Shown here in pieces: positions 22,004-31,119 of a stretch of DNA of 64,000 nt; positions within the stretch are counted from its first letter, which is position 1, and each line of letters opens with the position of its first letter. The translations under genes and the position numbers were made by a program. Below the pieces are notes generated by a model. The model was given only the letters and a program-made list of their open reading frames with translations, ran no database searches and was not told the origin of the DNA. This DNA is from Diplonema papillatum (lineage: Eukaryota > Euglenozoa > Diplonemea > Diplonemida > Diplonemidae): assembly GCA_030068145.1 (NCBI GenBank), contig JAPJBO010000006.1, forward strand, positions 771,840 through 835,839. Reading direction: 5' to 3'.

Positions 22004-25000
22004 TCACTGGTTTGTCCATGCGTTGGGCCTCACACACGATGGGCTTGATTCGTCTTCGTTGATAGACTGCTGGTCAGTGTACGTTGGGTCACCGGCATCA
22101 TTCCCATTGTATGGAGAAGCGTCGCCGGGCTTGAAGAAGACTTTCAGCCATCTCCGCCACACAACATATAGAGAAATGTTGGAGACAGACCACGCAAGAA
22201 TCATAACGGCCCATGAATACGAGGCAATGGTGATGCCGTCCAGCCGCCCACGCATCAGCACCATGCCCCCGCGGAGCGATTCGTCTTCGAAAAGACAAGC
22301 GTAGTGCTTCTTGTTCAGGGAGGCCATATACGTCCACGCCGCTAGTCCGAAAGCCCAGCCTAAGGTGATGTTAACCATAGCCGGGTCTATAGCCTTGTCT
22401 TGTGCATTGTGAGGCAACGCGAAGACATACAATACGACGCTAAATAAAGACAGCCCAAACGTTGTGGCAGCGGTGCAGACCAGCCCCCTCATAACTCGCA
22501 TGTCATGCGCAAGATCGCCTTCCGGACAGACGTCGCTTAATCGCCGGCATTGTGTGCCGTCTTCCCCACGAAACGGGTTCGTGACAGCCTCCGAGTTTTT
22601 CACCTTCGAACAAGTCGGCTGCTCAAAGAACATGTCGGTGGCTGACCCGACAACGAACACTCTGGACGGCGCCGATCCCCACTGATTGGCCTCAACCAAA
22701 ACCAGCGTGTGGGCATTGGGGACGAATAGACCCGTAAATGCGGTGCCGTTAACGTTCAGCTCGCCGGAGTCCAGGCGGAGGGTTTGACTCGCTGTTGTGA
22801 TGCCGTGGACTTGGTACAGGAGGACGCCAGGGTGTCCGCGGTTGGCTTCCATGGCAGATTCGAAATCAACGCCCATTGATTTGATGTCAGTCGCGAGAGC
22901 GAAGTCGGCTTCCCACACCAGCGCGTTGCCCTCTACGGGATTGCGCTCGAGAACCGCGAGCGTCGCGCCGCCGAGCCAGTGGAGTGCACCTACTTCGCTG
23001 GAAGCGGTCGAAACTTCGAAAACCTGCACTGCGCGCAGCGATGCGTTCAGCGTCTGGACGTCGAGCTCCACCACCGCACATCGGACGAACCGACTGCCAA
23101 CCACCAACGGCTTCCTCATGCACGCGTGCAGGTGGGTCCTGTTCGGGCTGACGCCCAACGACCCGATCCCGTTTCCGCCGCTTGCGGTGAAGTCTGCTGG
23201 GAGAACCGACATCACCGGCACCGCTTCCGCACCGCCCGCTCCCGCCACCATGATCTTCGCCATCACGCTCCCTGATTGTCTCACGAGCAGTACGGCGGAA
23301 GTGTAGAAGTCGACCGTGGCGTACACCCCGTCTGCAACGAGCTGCCATCCGGTTGGATTCACGCCCTGCGCGGCTGACGTCGCAGTCACAGGAGAGAGGC
23401 AATCGCCGTCTTCGTAGTTGCCCAGGGGGAGTCCGGTGAGGTTGGTGCCGTCTTGGATGGCTGTCCAGCCGGTTTGCATGTCGACATGCCATGCGGCCTC
23501 CGTTGAGGTGAGCAGGCGAGCGAGTGTAAGCGTGGCGAAAGATGGTTGGAAGGTGGGCGACGAGAAAACGGTCCCTGAGGGACACGCTACCGTCGGGCCC
23601 CTGTCCGTGGTCACGTGCACGTTTCCAGTGCAAACGTCGTACGCGACGCCCGAGAGCGAAGGTTGCACGTGGACCGTGGAGGCAAAAGACTGCGCCGGTA
23701 GCGTGTGGACACGGAGGGCGCCATTGCTCTCGGTCGGAAAGTGGCTGTCGTGCGGAAGCCAGAACTCCTGCTGCCCGGCCACGCCGGAGAATGAATAGTC
23801 AACCTCCACCCCGTTGCCGTCCGGGTCCACGTCTTTGAACCATTCGTAGTTCCGAATGGGGTATTCGCAAAAGTCGCTGTGGTACGACCTGTTCCGGCAA
23901 TGACTCAGTTCTGGGCAGTGCTCCTTCCACGCGTGCGCCCTGCAACCCACGTACAGCGAGCAACGCTTCCAAACATCTTCATACTGCCCTTTCTCGGCAG
24001 ACGACATGTGTGGTTTCGTCGCCCAAGCCGAGTCTGCGGCACAGCTGGTCGTTAGCTCTTCCGCGCATCGCAGCATGTTGTCGAGGTCGCAGTCCGGCGG
24101 TTGCGTGGCGAACGCCGTTTCCTTTGCATAGGTTCCGGAGCACACATCCTCGAAGCCGAAACCGAACTCCTTGCGGCTCGTCGGTTCATCCCCATACCGC
24201 ACCCGCCTCCATTGCCCAGATGTCGAGGCGAGCAATGACGTCAAGAAGCTAAACGTGATGATCCCCCAGGCGACAGGAGCTTGTGGCCAAGCGGCAGCTT
24301 CGACCTTTTCCTGCTTCTCCAGCTGCTCTTGTACCCTCTTCTCATCAATGTCAACGCGGTCCTGCTGGAAGTCTCCACCCCACAGAAGCATGAAATTAGG
24401 CATCTGTAGCCCGCAGATCGCGTTGCTTCGGAGCACCTTGAGCACGCCTTTTCGCGGCAATATGTCAGCACGGTTCCTTCGAATCCAAACCCAGCTTAGC
24501 ATGAAGAACACGATCACTAAGATAAGAGTCCCGATGCTGATCAGCACCGCGTTGCCCGCCAGCGCCAGCGCCAACACAATACCAGGCAGTGCGATGAACA
24601 TAACCAGAATGTAAGTCAACGGGAACCAACGCAGGTTCGACGCTGTTTCTCCCAGGAACTTGGCAATCAGCATCGGTATCGGTCGGAGGGGCCAGATGAC
24701 GAACCACAAGAAGGTACCAAGGCTGTTGAAGAAAACGTGCTCCAACGCGACTTGAAGCCCGATATCGACGTTATCCCCCGACAGTGCAGAGAGGACGCCC
24801 GTGATCGTCGTGCCTATGTTGGCCCCGTGGGTCAGTGGGACCATCTTCTCCACGTGCACCAGCCCGATACCTACCAAAGGAGTTACGGTTGACGTGAACA
24901 CAGAGCTGGACTGCACAAGGATCGTAGTGCCAAGCCCAAACAACAGGAGGATATAGTTGTCCAGCCCACCGCAAATTCGGAGAAAGCGGTGCTTGAAAGT

Positions 25001-26137
25001 GATGTTCAGGAGGTAGCGGGTCCAGAAGGCCACGCGGCCGCTGAGGATGGAGTTCAAGAGCTTCACCAACAGCATGAGGCACGTCGGGAGCATGACGAGC
25101 GCGACGAAAAGGAGGAGCATCCCGACTCCGGCGTCGGGGATCGGGCTGTCGCGGAAAAGGTGCCCGCTATTTTGCTTGATGATCGATTGGCCGTCAAGTT
25201 TCTTCAGCTGTTCGTCGGTTGCCTCTGCGATCTTATTGATGAGCTTCGAGTCAACGGAGATGATGCGCCCCGTGGCTGGCGCTGTTAACATCTTCAAGAA
25301 CTCGGGTTTGTTTCTTTTGTTGTCGCTCAGTTCCAGAGAGTCAACTGCTGCTTTCGACAGACGCATCAGGAACCCGGAGGTGACTTCAAGAGGGAAGAAG
25401 ATGAGAACCGTGAGCCAGTTGAATACGTCGTGAAAAACAGCGCCGGCGAAGGCACGGCGACATTCTTCGGGACTGTTCAGGTGTGCCATAGCCACGATCG
25501 TGTTGGTAACGGACGTACCGATGTTCGCTCCCATGACGAGGTACGCCGCGCTTTCAGTAGTAACCAACCCTGATGAAGTCATGGAAATCACAATCGAAGT
25601 TGTAGTGGAAGACGACTGCATCAAGACGGTGGCCAAGATTCCTATCGCAAGGGCGGCGACCGGCATTGCCATAAGTTCATTATCACGGAAAGCTCTGCCG
25701 GAAGGACGACCACCCAGAATCTTAAAGGCATCACCCATCAGTCCTAGGGAAACGATGAAGAGGTAAAAAACACCCCACACGGCGCAGAACTTTATTATCG
25801 CCCCGAAAACGCGCTCAAGCTTCTCGGTCGTACTCGAAAACTGCCACGGGAGTCCATTGTCCATCATAGCCTGCAAGGCCCAAGGATCGCCCCCATTCTT
25901 GTGCTCGTCTTCTCGAAGCAGCTGTCTCCACTTCACCTTCAACTCTTCTTCCCTGGTCTCTTCGTCGCCTCTGAGGATGTCCCTTCCGACGGGCGTGTGC
26001 CTGAACTCCTTGAACGTGATGTAGTAGCCCTCGTAATGATACCACCGCGTCTCTTTGTGCCGGGATTCCTTCTTTTCTGCATTCTTCGCAGTTTTCACGA
26101 CCACCTTGTACTTCGAGTCTGGTTGATTCTCGCCCAT
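22004..26137 (-). CDS. SLC34-like Na/phosphate cotransporter with large C-terminal extension
   Basis: 1377 residues from ATG 26137. It imports inorganic phosphate with sodium across the plasma membrane. The transporter core (about 100-580) has both diagnostic inverted-repeat signatures, VLMQSSSTTTSIVISMTSS (QSSS near 174) and ILVQSSSVFTSTVTPLVG (near 409), each followed by a GANIGT turn (LVMGANIGTSVTNT, THGANIGTTITGV). Having two QSSS repeats in one chain is typical of type II NaPi (SLC34); family members are normally 600-700 residues. The remaining ~750 residues are extra: one membrane helix (about 660-675), a long Cys-rich, N-glycosylatable, beta-rich ectodomain, then three more helices near the C-terminus. 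That 4-helix layout resembles a tetraspan/claudin plan, but I see no firm homology. Intronless. Confidence 0.93.
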   Translation of the reverse strand: MGENQPDSKYKVVVKTAKNAEKKESRHKETRWYHYEGYYITFKEFRHTPVGRDILRGDEETREEELKVKWRQLLREDEHKNGGDPWALQAMMDNGLPWQFSSTTEKLERVFGAIIKFCAVWGVFYLFIVSLGLMGDAFKILGGRPSGRAFRDNELMAMPVAALAIGILATVLMQSSSTTTSIVISMTSSGLVTTESAAYLVMGANIGTSVTNTIVAMAHLNSPEECRRAFAGAVFHDVFNWLTVLIFFPLEVTSGFLMRLSKAAVDSLELSDNKRNKPEFLKMLTAPATGRIISVDSKLINKIAEATDEQLKKLDGQSIIKQNSGHLFRDSPIPDAGVGMLLLFVALVMLPTCLMLLVKLLNSILSGRVAFWTRYLLNITFKHRFLRICGGLDNYILLLFGLGTTILVQSSSVFTSTVTPLVGIGLVHVEKMVPLTHGANIGTTITGVLSALSGDNVDIGLQVALEHVFFNSLGTFLWFVIWPLRPIPMLIAKFLGETASNLRWFPLTYILVMFIALPGIVLALALAGNAVLISIGTLILVIVFFMLSWVWIRRNRADILPRKGVLKVLRSNAICGLQMPNFMLLWGGDFQQDRVDIDEKRVQEQLEKQEKVEAAAWPQAPVAWGIITFSFLTSLLASTSGQWRRVRYGDEPTSRKEFGFGFEDVCSGTYAKETAFATQPPDCDLDNMLRCAEELTTSCAADSAWATKPHMSSAEKGQYEDVWKRCSLYVGCRAHAWKEHCPELSHCRNRSYHSDFCEYPIRNYEWFKDVDPDGNGVEVDYSFSGVAGQQEFWLPHDSHFPTESNGALRVHTLPAQSFASTVHVQPSLSGVAYDVCTGNVHVTTDRGPTVACPSGTVFSSPTFQPSFATLTLARLLTSTEAAWHVDMQTGWTAIQDGTNLTGLPLGNYEDGDCLSPVTATSAAQGVNPTGWQLVADGVYATVDFYTSAVLLVRQSGSVMAKIMVAGAGGAEAVPVMSVLPADFTASGGNGIGSLGVSPNRTHLHACMRKPLVVGSRFVRCAVVELDVQTLNASLRAVQVFEVSTASSEVGALHWLGGATLAVLERNPVEGNALVWEADFALATDIKSMGVDFESAMEANRGHPGVLLYQVHGITTASQTLRLDSGELNVNGTAFTGLFVPNAHTLVLVEANQWGSAPSRVFVVGSATDMFFEQPTCSKVKNSEAVTNPFRGEDGTQCRRLSDVCPEGDLAHDMRVMRGLVCTAATTFGLSLFSVVLYVFALPHNAQDKAIDPAMVNITLGWAFGLAAWTYMASLNKKHYACLFEDESLRGGMVLMRGRLDGITIASYSWAVMILAWSVSNISLYVVWRRWLKVFFKPGDASPYNGNDAGDPTYTDQQSINEDESSPSCVRPNAWTNQ

Positions 26138-26578
26138 TTTCAAGCTCGCCCCGCTCCGTTACCAGTTACTCGTACCTGTGCGACATTGTGATGCATGTCA
26201 GGTCGTACAACGTATATCACTCATTCCACGAAAAAGTGTCACAGATTTTCCAGCGTTTATTAGCTTTCCTTCTGAAAAGCAGCCCGTTTTGGGTCAAAAA
26301 TCTTTGGGAAAAAAAGACTTTGGGATGGAAAGAGCTATCCCTGGCAATTATGGCCAAGCAATCAGCTCGCGTGGCGACCAAAATCTGGCGTGCAGATGGA
26401 CAAAGGTCGGTTTTGGGGCTGTTTCAAAACCCCAGGGATTATCCTGTACCTACCCCCCCCGGGTTAGTTTCGCCTACCTAAAGGCACCTTCTCCGAAAAG
26501 GCGACACTAACACGGGAAGGCGACACTAACACGGGGTGTGGCCAAGGGTAAGGAAAATTGGTGTGACTGGCACCGTGG
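26138..26578. other. 5' flank of the phosphate transporter gene
   Basis: No coding frame of note. The sequence GGCGACACTAACACGGG is repeated at about 26500-26536. Promoter elements cannot be assigned. Confidence 0.4.
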
Positions 26579-26580
26579 TA

Positions 26581-26640
26581 GCCATGCAGGGTCAAAACCT
26601 TGTGTCTTTTTTAAACGCTGCCGCGGGGCCGATGCATAGG
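26581..26640 (+). mobile_element. One-ended fragment of the TA-MITE family
   Basis: Starts GCCATGCAGGGTCAAAACCT directly after TA (26579-26580) and runs through ACGCTGCCGCGGGGCCGATG, then loses similarity. The other end is absent. Confidence 0.85.
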
Positions 26641-26779
26641 ATAATACAGGGGGTCTTTTGTGCACCTCAAATGCGCAAGTAGTAGTAGTAGTGGTTGTCA
26701 TCTCACCCCCGCAGATACGGGAGTAAAACGGAGCAGTGTTTGCATTCAAACGATTCAAGTGCGGCGGCAGCAGAAACTG

Positions 26780-27282
26780 TCAAGCCATGGATGAGGTGTA
26801 CCTTTCGCAAAGGTGGCATCTCAGTGTGGGGTACAGCGGATTATGGGCTGTCAGCGGAAAATGACAATTGATGCAGTGTTCTGCGCAGGCTTTGAAATGG
26901 CACCGCGGCGCCGAGCAGACCAGTTCATCGATGTAGCGAAGGGCCAGAATGCGTCGTTGTCTTCTTGCAGCAGCTGTTGTTGTCGTCTTCTGTCGTCGTC
27001 CGGAGCCTTGCCCCCGGGGCCGTATGAGCTTCCGTACTTTGCGCGGCGGCTCTTCGACGTTCTTGAGTGTGTTCGCGACGACTTCTTTCACCTTTGCGTC
27101 CCAGACCTCCTGGTCCTCCATCCACTCCCGGATTTTTGTCCGGTCCCTTTCCGCGAGATCGTTGCAGATTACTCGTTCGAAAGACAGCAGTGGTCGCCCC
27201 ACTCGTCTCGCCCGAAGCTGGTCCGCGAACATCAAGCCAGCAATCGGCTGATCAGAACGCATGCAGTGCGCCGCGCAAATGC

Positions 27283-27286
<4 letters not shown>
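26780..27286 (-). pseudogene. C-terminal remnant of a LINE-type retrotransposon ORF
   Basis: No proper start codon; the first Met (CMRSDQP) is internal. The segment MFADQLRARRVGRPLLSFER followed by Asp-Leu and W-spaced residues (REWMEDQEVW) is the familiar tail of non-LTR reverse transcriptases after the thumb. It then has a basic stretch and ends in a Cys/His cluster (CHFKACAEHCINCHF, CHLCERY). A (TA)n tract sits at its 5' limit. This is a different family from the LINE at 13-15 kb. Confidence 0.55.

Positions 27287-27288
<2 letters not shown>

Positions 27289-27320
<32 letters not shown>
27289..27320. repeat. (TA)n microsatellite, ~16 units
   Basis: Uninterrupted TA dinucleotides. Confidence 0.97.
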
Positions 27321-27323
<3 letters not shown>

Positions 27324-27345
27324 GGTTGTGATACGAATCGTTTAT

Positions 27346-27391
27346 CATAGATGGCCGTTATATAACGTTATATAACGTTATATAACGTTGG
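27346..27391 (+). repeat. Solo end of the CATAGATGGCC element family
   Basis: CATAGATGGCCGTTATATAA followed by further TTATATAACG decamers, the same as the two ends of the element at 28681-30932, but with no partner nearby. Confidence 0.8.
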
Positions 27392-28630
27392 AGTGGAAGG
27401 TGATCGTCACGGTGGGTGTTCGTGCGTCCAAGCCGTTCCTTTCACCCCGTTCGCAATTCCGTTTGTTGCTAAGTCGAAAAGGAAGGATGCCAAAAGAGGT
27501 AGGAGAGGTTTGAGGCAAGATCCTGGCAGAGGACGATGATGTGGCATGTGGGGTATGCGACCTCTACCCGCGAGAACCCGTATTCTTAAGGCAGAATGGA
27601 GGTCTAACTCCATCTGGGAAACCTTCTTTTGAGCACGAATCCCGTTCGCTGGGCATACAGTCCGTTGCATGTGGCCTTTGATGATCGGCATTCGCTGGAA
27701 CCCGACCGAAGCAGACAATAAGATCCTGTGTCATTTCACGTTCATTTGCACGCGGAATGTACGGCCTGCTTGTGATCTTCTGCCGGTTCGGGCTGTCTTC
27801 TGCAAGCACCATAGTCACGTCCTGCCTTTTCACCGCGGCTTACCCACAACCGCTTTGATGAAGTGCTGGGACTTGCGGTGATTCGCACTGCCGGCCTCGA
27901 TACGTTCATACCAAAGTGGTACGAAAAGAAAGGGTGCCCAAACGGTGGGACGGTTGGGCTGGGGGAAAGGTCGAGCTATCGCTGGGCGATCAGTACCACC
28001 GCGAAAGTACCGAGACAGCGAAACTACTGACAGAGCATCTGAGAGCTGGAAGTGCACGGCCAAGCTTTGTGCAAGCATTGCGCTCATTCGTTCGTTTTTT
28101 TTGGGAATCATCGGACCACGACAGAAGGCGCGAACACGCGAGCGAAGAAGGCTTAAATGCTTGAAGTACATTATGGGGCGACATTGATACATACCATTGC
28201 TTAAAAACACCTTGGCGTCACCGCTTGGCTTGCACTGCCAGGCCACCCAGTCTCTTGCCTGGCATGGATTCTGGTGTTGTTTTCGTGTTTCTTCTTCTTT
28301 GCGTTTGTCGCCATTGAGCATCGTCCGGGACCGTGATGTTTTCTGGGCGGGCGCCGGGTTTTCGCTCACAAACTCGCAGATTTTGAACTCGCATGTGAGT
28401 TTTGGGCTGAGTGCATAATCTGAGATTGGAGGAACAATCTGCAGATCTTCACCGAAAGCTGAATCTGAGATTTTCACCGAGAGCTAAATCAGATATTTTC
28501 ACTGAGTACAAGTCTGAGATTTGGGTGTAGCTACTTTGATTTCTGGGTTCCCTCCATTTTCACGGCTTCATTGCCAAGATCCTAGTCCGACTGAGTAGTC
28601 TTTCCCGGATCCTCCCACATCCTGGGGACT
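27392..28630. other. Unassigned region
   Basis: Only short frames without recognisable domains. Around 28375-28530 a run of related phrases (CTGAGATTT, GAATCTGAGATTTTCACCGA) forms a loose tandem repeat. Confidence 0.4.
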
Positions 28631-28719
28631 CTCTACAGGCGATTATTAGATTATTAGAAATTATTAGAAATTAATATTATCATAGATGGCCGGTTGATAA
28701 CGTTATATAACGTTATATA

Positions 28720-28934
28720 ACATGCAGGGTCAAAACCTTGTGTCTTCTTAAAACGCTCCCGCGGGGCCGATGGAGCGCTAAAAAAAATTTTGGAAAAAAA
28801 AAAAATTGCTCAACTTCCTCAAAAATTGCTGCAGAGTTTGTTCCAAACTTTTAAAATTCAAAAAACCCATTTTTTTTCCAGAATTTTTTTTTTTGGCCAT
28901 TTTCAAAAAGACACAAGGTTTTGACCCTGCATGA
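28720..28934 (+). mobile_element. TA-MITE copy (215 bp)
   Basis: Inverted ends CATGCAGGGTCAAAACCTTG, TA on both sides (28718-28719, 28935-28936). It interrupts a TTATATAACG decamer array, so it is younger than the array. Confidence 0.93.
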
Positions 28935-29035
28935 TAACGTTATAACGGTGATAACGTTATATAACGTTATATAACGTTATATAACGGTCGAAAACGCAAA
29001 ATAACGGGAAAAATAACGCAAATAACGGTTTTTAG

Positions 29036-29420
29036 AATTTTTCCGATTTTGGCCATGTTTCCAGATTTTTGTCATTTTTTCCTCATTTTGGTCCATTTCG
29101 GCCATTTTTTCCGATTTTGGCCATTTTTGCCAGATTTTGGTCAATCTTTGCCAATTTTTCCAGATTTTTGCCGATTTTTTCAGGTTTTGGCCATTTTGCC
29201 GATTTTTTCCAGATTTCGGCAATCTTTGCCGGTTTTTCCAGATTTCGGCCATTTTTGCCGATTTTTCAAGATTTTGGACAATTTTGAGATTTTGGCCACT
29301 CTGGCCGATTTATCCAGATCAGTCAATTTCGGCCATTTTTTCCGATTTTCCAGATTTCCCGATTTTCCAGATTTTGGCCAATTTTTCCAGACTTTTGCCG
29401 ATTTTTGGATCCCGGTCACA
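29036..29420 (+). repeat. Left subterminal array (GGCCATTTTTnCCGATTTT)
   Basis: Some 25 loosely repeated phrases of 14-22 bp built from GGCCATTTTT, GCCGATTTTT and CCAGATTTTGG. All three frames are open because of the repeat; the Phe-rich frames are artefacts. The array faces the one at 30385-30715. Confidence 0.85.
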
Positions 29421-29841
29421 AAAACTGTTCGGAAACAAACCCTGGTCCGAAAAGAATTCGTAGTAACCGGTCCTCAGGGGTCCGTGTAGCCCCTCCCCAG
29501 AGCTTTTTCTCTTTTACTTATTTTCTTGCGGACTTCCACCCAAGCGCGACAAACGCGATCCTTCCGGATTCACATGACTCTTTCACTGTGCGATGTTGTT
29601 CTTGGGATGTGGATGTCTGCAGTTTTGGGGTTCCGGCGTGTGTCCCTCAGTCGGTGGCCCGTAACGGTCGTTTGCAGTGTCCTTCGTGAGGCAGCAGATG
29701 TCACCAGCATGATCCGGCCACTGGAGTCCAACTTGTCCAAGCTTGTCCACTCGGCAGACCGTTGCGTACTATGCCAGTCAGACAAGGTCCCAGTACCAAA
29801 TATGGGTGCATGATGAGCACGAGACATGCAAAGTCGAGCAG

Positions 29842-30180
29842 TCACAGCTGGCGCTTCCCGTAGAACCCAGCCAGCCCGGGGTCGGTTTTCTTGATCCGGT
29901 CGATGAATCGTTGTTCCGGGCTCTTACTTGGTGGTTTCGTGACAGGGAGAACGCTGGGGCCAGTCAATGCCAGGTCGCGGGACAAGGCCTCGACGCGCAG
30001 CGTTTCCGCCACCTTCTTCCTTCCGCGTCGCGCCTTTGCAACCGAGGCGCTGCTGCTGCTGCTGTTGCTATCCGTACTTTCGGCGCGAGGCCGTTTGCGC
30101 TGTGTACCTGGGGTCTTCGGCTGAGCTTTAGGTTGAGCCTTCGGCTTCGGCTGGACCTTCGGGGAGCTTTTCGCAGGCAT
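29842..30180 (-). CDS. Small basic protein of the CATAGATGGCC element, unknown function
   Basis: 112 residues from ATG 30180. Residues 8-26 are a Pro/Lys/Gln repeat (PKPKAQPKAQPK), followed by basic RKRPRAE, a Ser-rich run, basic RRGRKK, then a conserved-looking C-terminus SPEQRFIDRIKKTDPGLAGF. Composition suggests a nucleic-acid-binding, probably nuclear, protein. It is the only coherent frame in the element, so it might be the element's DNA-binding factor; that is inference. The longer frame extending to 30591 runs into the subterminal array and is not credible. Confidence 0.55.
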   Translation of the reverse strand: MPAKSSPKVQPKPKAQPKAQPKTPGTQRKRPRAESTDSNSSSSSASVAKARRGRKKVAETLRVEALSRDLALTGPSVLPVTKPPSKSPEQRFIDRIKKTDPGLAGFYGKRQL

Positions 30181-30384
30181 AGTCGATATTCCCTTTGGAA
30201 AGACTAGTGTGGCTGAAATCGAAGCGGGTGGGGCGGTACACGTGTTTTTGTGTTTCCGACGATCCCGAATGGGCGTACAGATTGGTGTCTTTCGACCTTT
30301 TTTTTTTTCCGCGCACGGACTGCCTGTTCGAGCTTGTGCGGGTTTAAGAAACTCAGACAAGAATAGCTCTGGTGAGGGGCAGGG

Positions 30385-30715
30385 CATAAATGACCAAAAC
30401 CCTGGAAAAATCGGCAAAAACGGCCAAAATGGGCAAAGTCTGGAAAACATGGCAAAACTGGCCAAAAATGACCAAAACCTGGAAAAATCGGCAAAAATAG
30501 CTAAATTTTTGAAAAACATGGCAAAAATGGCCAATCCTGGCCAAATCGGTAAAAACGGCCAAAATGGGCCAAAATCTAGAAAACACGGCAAAACTGGTCA
30601 ACATTGACCAAAATCTGGAAAAATTGGCAAAAATATCCAAAATTGGCCAAAATCTGGAAAATGTGGCAAAAATGGCCAAAAATGACCAAAATCTGGAGGA
30701 CAGTGTGACCTCCCA
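30385..30715 (-). repeat. Right subterminal array, inverted relative to the left one
   Basis: Phrases such as AAAATGGCCAAAA and AATCTGGAAAA are the complements of those at 29036-29420. Placed just inside the right-hand decamer array. Confidence 0.85.
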
Positions 30716-30724
30716 TGGACTGGT

Positions 30725-30932
30725 AAAAAACCGTTATATAACGTTATATAACGTTATATAACGTTATTATAACGTTATATAACGTTATTATAACGTTATA
30801 TAACGTTATTATACCGTTATTATAACGTTATATAACGTTATATATCCCCCTGGATTTAGGGGGGGGGGTAACAAATAACTCCGGGAATAACGTTATATAA
30901 CGTTATATAACGTTATATAACGGCCATCTATG
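30725..30932. repeat. TTATATAACG decamer array
   Basis: About 13 copies of TTATATAACG and ATTATAACG variants at 30730-30845 and 30887-30922, split by a short G-rich spacer (about 30846-30886). Equivalent arrays are at 27358-27391, 28697-28720 and 28936-28987. Confidence 0.92.
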
Positions 30933-30934
30933 AA

Positions 30935-31119
30935 TTATTAGATTTTATTAGAAACTATTAGAAACTATTAGAAATTATTACCAGGTAATAATTATTAGAG
31001 TTAAAGAAAAAAAATTATTATTAGAAATTATTAGAAATTATTAGTTATTGCCCACTATTAGATGAAATAATACGTAATAATCGGGCTAATAATATCTAAT
31101 AAAATCTAATCGAATCTAA
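30935..31119. repeat. ATTATTAGAA satellite
   Basis: AT-rich array of ATTATTAGAAA/CTAATAAT phrases. The same satellite lies left of the preceding element (about 28636-28680) and right of piggyBac (about 34373-34388), so both elements were inserted into one array. Confidence 0.88.

Larger units (their letters stand above)
28681..30932. mobile_element. Uncharacterised inverted-repeat element with decamer ends and mirror-image subterminal arrays
   Basis: Ends CATAGATGGCCG... and inverted ...CGGCCATCTATG. Next to each end are tandem TTATATAACG decamers, and inside them long AT-rich arrays of GGCCATTTTT/CCAGATTTTG phrases (29036-29420) that reappear inverted at 30385-30715. One small ORF for a basic protein lies between (29842-30180). 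A MITE is inserted in the left decamer array. The flanks on both sides are the same ATTATTAGAA satellite. No transposase is recognisable. Confidence 0.72.

Noticed and set aside
22887..23633. 248-codon minus frame inside the phosphate transporter
   Set aside because: Out-of-frame shadow of the transporter ectodomain.
29049..29489. Phe-rich frames in the AT-rich array
   Set aside because: Arise from the repeat phrase GGCCATTTTTCCAGATTTT, open in all frames.
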